Positions 62,901-64,000 of a DNA stretch of 64,000 nt are shown one piece after another. Numbering within the stretch: the stretch's first letter is position 1; each line of letters begins with the position of its first letter. The DNA comes from Hyphomicrobiales bacterium (GTDB lineage Bacteria; Pseudomonadota; Alphaproteobacteria; Rhizobiales; Aestuariivirgaceae), in assembly GCA_025359045.1 (NCBI GenBank), contig JANYHN010000013.1, positions 1 to 64,000 on the forward strand, given 5' to 3'. A model generated the notes under the pieces. The model searched no databases and was not told where the DNA came from. It was given only the letters and a program-made list of their open reading frames with translations. Position numbers and translations under genes: made by a program.

Positions 62901-63697
62901 CATTCGAAACTGGCAAGCGGATCGTTGGCTTCGTCGCCCACAGCAAAGGAAGTGGCGTTAATGATGACTTGGGGAGATTTTAGATTGTCACGGACGAAAT
63001 TGGCGCTGGACTTATCTTTTAAACTGGCCACGAAAATTGCTGAGGCGCTGATGTTTTGGCTTTTGAATGCGGTCAGCAATGCATCGATGGGTGCGGTTTG
63101 TCCGCCTTCGATGACGGAGCGGTAGATGATGATGGAAATTTTTTCGCTGCCATCACCTTGGTAGAATTCAGAGACGGGCAATGGTTCGGCTGCGGCGGGG
63201 GCTGGCGTTTGATGCAGCAAGTGGCTTGCGAAGTGCAAAATATTTTGTGCGTTATCATGGCCACCGCAGACGAAATATTGACGCAGGCGTTCGCAATCGG
63301 CGGGGCTGATGGTTGATCGGGCAGACAATGATGGGTCAGGGTCTTTGCCACCGGGAACAATAGCTAGTTTTATGTTTTGTTCGCGGGCCAGTGCTTCGAT
63401 CACGTCAATGCCATAAGGCCAATAGGATGCGCCACCGAGCAGACGAATGATGATGAGTTTGGATTTGACACAGGTTTTTTCCGCGTAGAGATCGACGGCG
63501 AAATTGTGTTGCAGTTGCATCAGATTGGCCAGACGCAATGATGGTGCATGACTTCCTAACGCATCATGCGCACTAGCGAGGCCTGCAAGTTCGCTGTCGG
63601 CTGCGGTGAGGATGATTACATCGGCGGGAGATTGTTTGAGGTCGATAGCTTCCGCCGCGCCATCAATCACGCCGGATGTGGTGGCGAGGAGGTGCAC
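59963..63697 (-). CDS. cobN: Cobaltochelatase subunit CobN with two in-frame repeat insertions
   Basis: 1244 aa large subunit of the ATP-dependent CobNST cobaltochelatase that loads cobalt into hydrogenobyrinic acid a,c-diamide. Landmarks: IQPARGYGIDPKSTYHDP, HNGKHGNLEWLPGK, GPSGAPTRGRLDVLPTGKN, GTANMRTGGDDIAQAMAL and VDVTLRISGFFRDAFP. GTG 63697 shares a base with the cobW stop (TAGTG). Two stretches do not look like CobN and are made of dispersed repeats: residues about 421-457 (R3) and 791-817 (R4). Both keep the frame and sit between conserved blocks, so the protein may still work. cobS and cobT are not in the window. Confidence 0.95.
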   Translation of the reverse strand: MHLLATTSGVIDGAAEAIDLKQSPADVIILTAADSELAGLASAHDALGSHAPSLRLANLMQLQHNFAVDLYAEKTCVKSKLIIIRLLGGASYWPYGIDVIEALAREQNIKLAIVPGGKDPDPSLSARSTISPADCERLRQYFVCGGHDNAQNILHFASHLLHQTPAPAAAEPLPVSEFYQGDGSEKISIIIYRSVIEGGQTAPIDALLTAFKSQNISASAIFVASLKDKSSANFVRDNLKSPQVIINATSFAVGDEANDPLASFECPVLQVTLAGNSESDWQESSRGLRATDLAMSVVLPELDGRIYTRAISFKAGGLWHEKTECRIITYRPVSDRIDYVATLAANWLRLRETPNPQKLIAIILANYPDKDGRVANGVGYDTPASTIEILKALQDEGYKVGEIPSDGNTLIQSLISVRKEISSVTSRQLLQRRSGSSSTEFNTSPFSFGEGPRRAEVVPSLTLNAYNCHFTTLPQIIRTQIISQWGEPESDPHFSQGAFHLAINLYGNIAVAIQPARGYGIDPKSTYHDPALVPPHFYLATYFWLCHHFKAQAIIHNGKHGNLEWLPGKAVALSHECYPEITLGPIPQLYPFIVNDPGEGTQAKRRTSAVIIDHLTPPLTRAESYGPMKDLEALIDEYYLASGLDQRRIATLRQQIFDLTASTKLDKDAGLSGTDDNDLQKLDSFLCDLKEAQIRDGLHILGKSPTGQQETDLLVALTRVPRGLGEGGDASLIRALAKNFGMDGFDPLIAPMAEPYKGVKPSELLQLIAAPWRTNGDAIERLEIYAASLVSSFPRKREPNLATDREPKLDSRFRGNDGLNEVLHSIQFVIRPALAACGPSEITSLLKGLCGKRVAPGPSGAPTRGRLDVLPTGKNFYSLDNRTVPTPTAWTLGQKSAEELLKRHFQDTGQHLKNAGLSAWGTANMRTGGDDIAQAMALIGAKPVWDSASWRVTGYEIIPLAKLARPRVDVTLRISGFFRDAFPSQIELLDKAFRAVAALDEPVEDNPMVAHRDIHRIFGAKPGAYGAGLQALIDENIWDTKADLAAAYVIWGAYAYGAKAQGDNDEATFKRRLAGIEAVIHNQDNREHDLLDSDDYYQFEGGMSAAVETQSGARPRVYHNDHSRPERPVIRTLEEEISRVIRSRVVNPKWIAGVKRHGYKGAFEIAATVDYMFAFAATTGAVQTHHFDLAYDAFIADDETRDFIADNNPDALKEIAARLEEAIARNLWQPRLNSAYDVLKGLQT
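61246..61326. repeat. 81 bp palindromic element R4 inside cobN
   Basis: Near-perfect 31-base inverted terminal arms (3 mismatches) beginning CGTCATTCCC and ending GGGAATGACG, with a ~19-base centre. The length is 27 codons, and cobN reads through as SSFPRKREPN...DSRFRGNDG. This is the widespread CGTCATTCCCGCG-type mobile palindrome, usually intergenic. Confidence 0.85.
62325..62437. repeat. Dispersed repeat R3 inside cobN
   Basis: ~113 bases with arms CTTCTCCAAAGGAGAAGG near 62350 and TCTTTGGAGAAGCTGTCGCG near 62404. On the minus strand it contains GAAGGTCCCCGAAGGGCGG. cobN reads through it as QLLQRRSGSSS...FSFGEGPRRAEVV. Palindromic, like R2 in style but different in sequence. Confidence 0.7.
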
Positions 63698-64000
63698 TAC
63701 CCAAGCAACAATTTTGTAATCGCGGCTTGATTGATCATCTTCTCACCAATCACCACAAGCTGCGTGCGCTTAGATTCGCCAGCATTCCAAGGGCGGTCGA
63801 AATAGGCGTTGAGGCGTGGGCCAACGGCTTGGATGAGGAGGCGGGCGTTAGAGCCTGCGACGGAGGCGAAGCCTTTGACGCGAAGGATGTCGTGGGTTTC
63901 AATAGTGCTGGCGATGCGCTTGAGTAACTCATCTTTATTTTGCTCACCGCCCAATTCAACGATGAACGTGACGAAGTCATCATGGTCATGTTGGGTTTCG
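63697..64000 (-). CDS. cobW: CobW family protein, C-terminal part (gene continues past window)
   Basis: Only the last ~100 residues are present. The frame is open to the window edge: HDHDDFVTFIVELGG (metal-binding His/Asp stretch), then ILRVKGFASVAGSNARL, which is the CobW C-terminal domain. CobW is a G3E GTPase metallochaperone for cobalt; the GTPase part lies beyond 64000. It is upstream of and translationally coupled to cobN (TAGTG). Confidence 0.9.
   Translation of the reverse strand, partial: ETQHDHDDFVTFIVELGGEQNKDELLKRIASTIETHDILRVKGFASVAGSNARLLIQAVGPRLNAYFDRPWNAGESKRTQLVVIGEKMINQAAITKLLLG

Overview
The window looks like chromosomal DNA of an alphaproteobacterium, most likely order Hyphomicrobiales (Rhizobiales). 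This is inferred from gene order and families, not from an rRNA gene (none is present). Diagnostic blocks are rsh-pyrE-acpS-lepB-rnc-era-recO, methylmalonyl-CoA epimerase followed by a DUF1467 protein, pcm-tolC-popZ-valS, a choline-sulfatase of the BetC type, a candidate CtrA box (TTAA-N7-TTAAC), and a cobN/cobO/cobQ/cobB-style cobalamin pathway. Many genes are joined by ATGA or TAATG overlaps, and TTG/GTG starts are frequent.

Layout. 0-2.6 kb: tRNA-Leu, mgtE, a secreted phosphatase, rpoZ. 2.6-6.3 kb: an AT-rich accessory block (two copies of a ~120 bp repeat, a small secreted protein, a C5-cytosine methylase and a probable restriction enzyme) separating rpoZ from rsh. A 13 bp direct repeat made from the rpoZ terminator brackets it. 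6.3-13.3 kb: the core operon rsh to DUF1467. 13.3-18.0 kb: betC, yidD, an outer-membrane beta-barrel protein, thrS. 18.0-19.6 kb: a second AT-rich islet with a nucleotide-hydrolase-like protein and a HicAB toxin-antitoxin pair. 19.6-29.3 kb: an SDR, a DUF2256 mini-protein, LLM oxidoreductase-pirin, a three-gene cytochrome b/molybdoenzyme/methionine-rich protein cluster, a nitroreductase-HAD-flavin reductase operon, and a degenerate response regulator next to a DUF2336 protein. 29.3-37.3 kb: nadK and the first cobalamin block (DUF1636, cobP, cobD, cobQ, cobB, cobA, cbiD, cobK). 37.3-51.4 kb: an orphan amino-acid binding protein, an AbrB/Doc module, sseA-cysK, tRNA-Asn and tRNA-Cys, a SPINDLY-type O-GlcNAc transferase, pcm-tolC-popZ-valS, and repeat-rich DNA with a DUF559 nuclease and ogt. 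51.5-57.7 kb: second cobalamin operon (cbiX-cobH-cobL-cobI-cbiG/cobJ-cobM) behind a structured leader. 57.8-59.3 kb: a small accessory block (secreted protein, DUF1902/HicA pair, Cys-rich protein). 59.35-64 kb: cobW (cut by the window edge)-cobN-cobO.

The cobalamin genes cover most of corrin-ring synthesis from uroporphyrinogen III to adenosylcobyric acid and nucleotide-loop activation, but combine names from both textbook routes. CobN, CobO, CobQ and CobB are late-cobalt (aerobic) enzymes; CbiX, CbiD and a CbiG-CobJ fusion are typical of the early-cobalt (anaerobic) route. cobG/cobZ, cobS/cobT and the final cobU/cobV-type genes are not in the window.

Most interesting candidates: (1) the periplasmic molybdoenzyme/cytochrome b/methionine-rich protein cluster, which resembles methionine-oxidation scavenging systems; (2) the compact B12-riboswitch-like leader at 57.6-57.7 kb that can hide its own ribosome binding site; (3) two different dispersed repeats lying in frame inside cobN; (4) the degenerate receiver/DUF2336 pair with a shared upstream motif; (5) a methylase gene with two well-placed ribosome binding sites that would give membrane-anchored and soluble forms.
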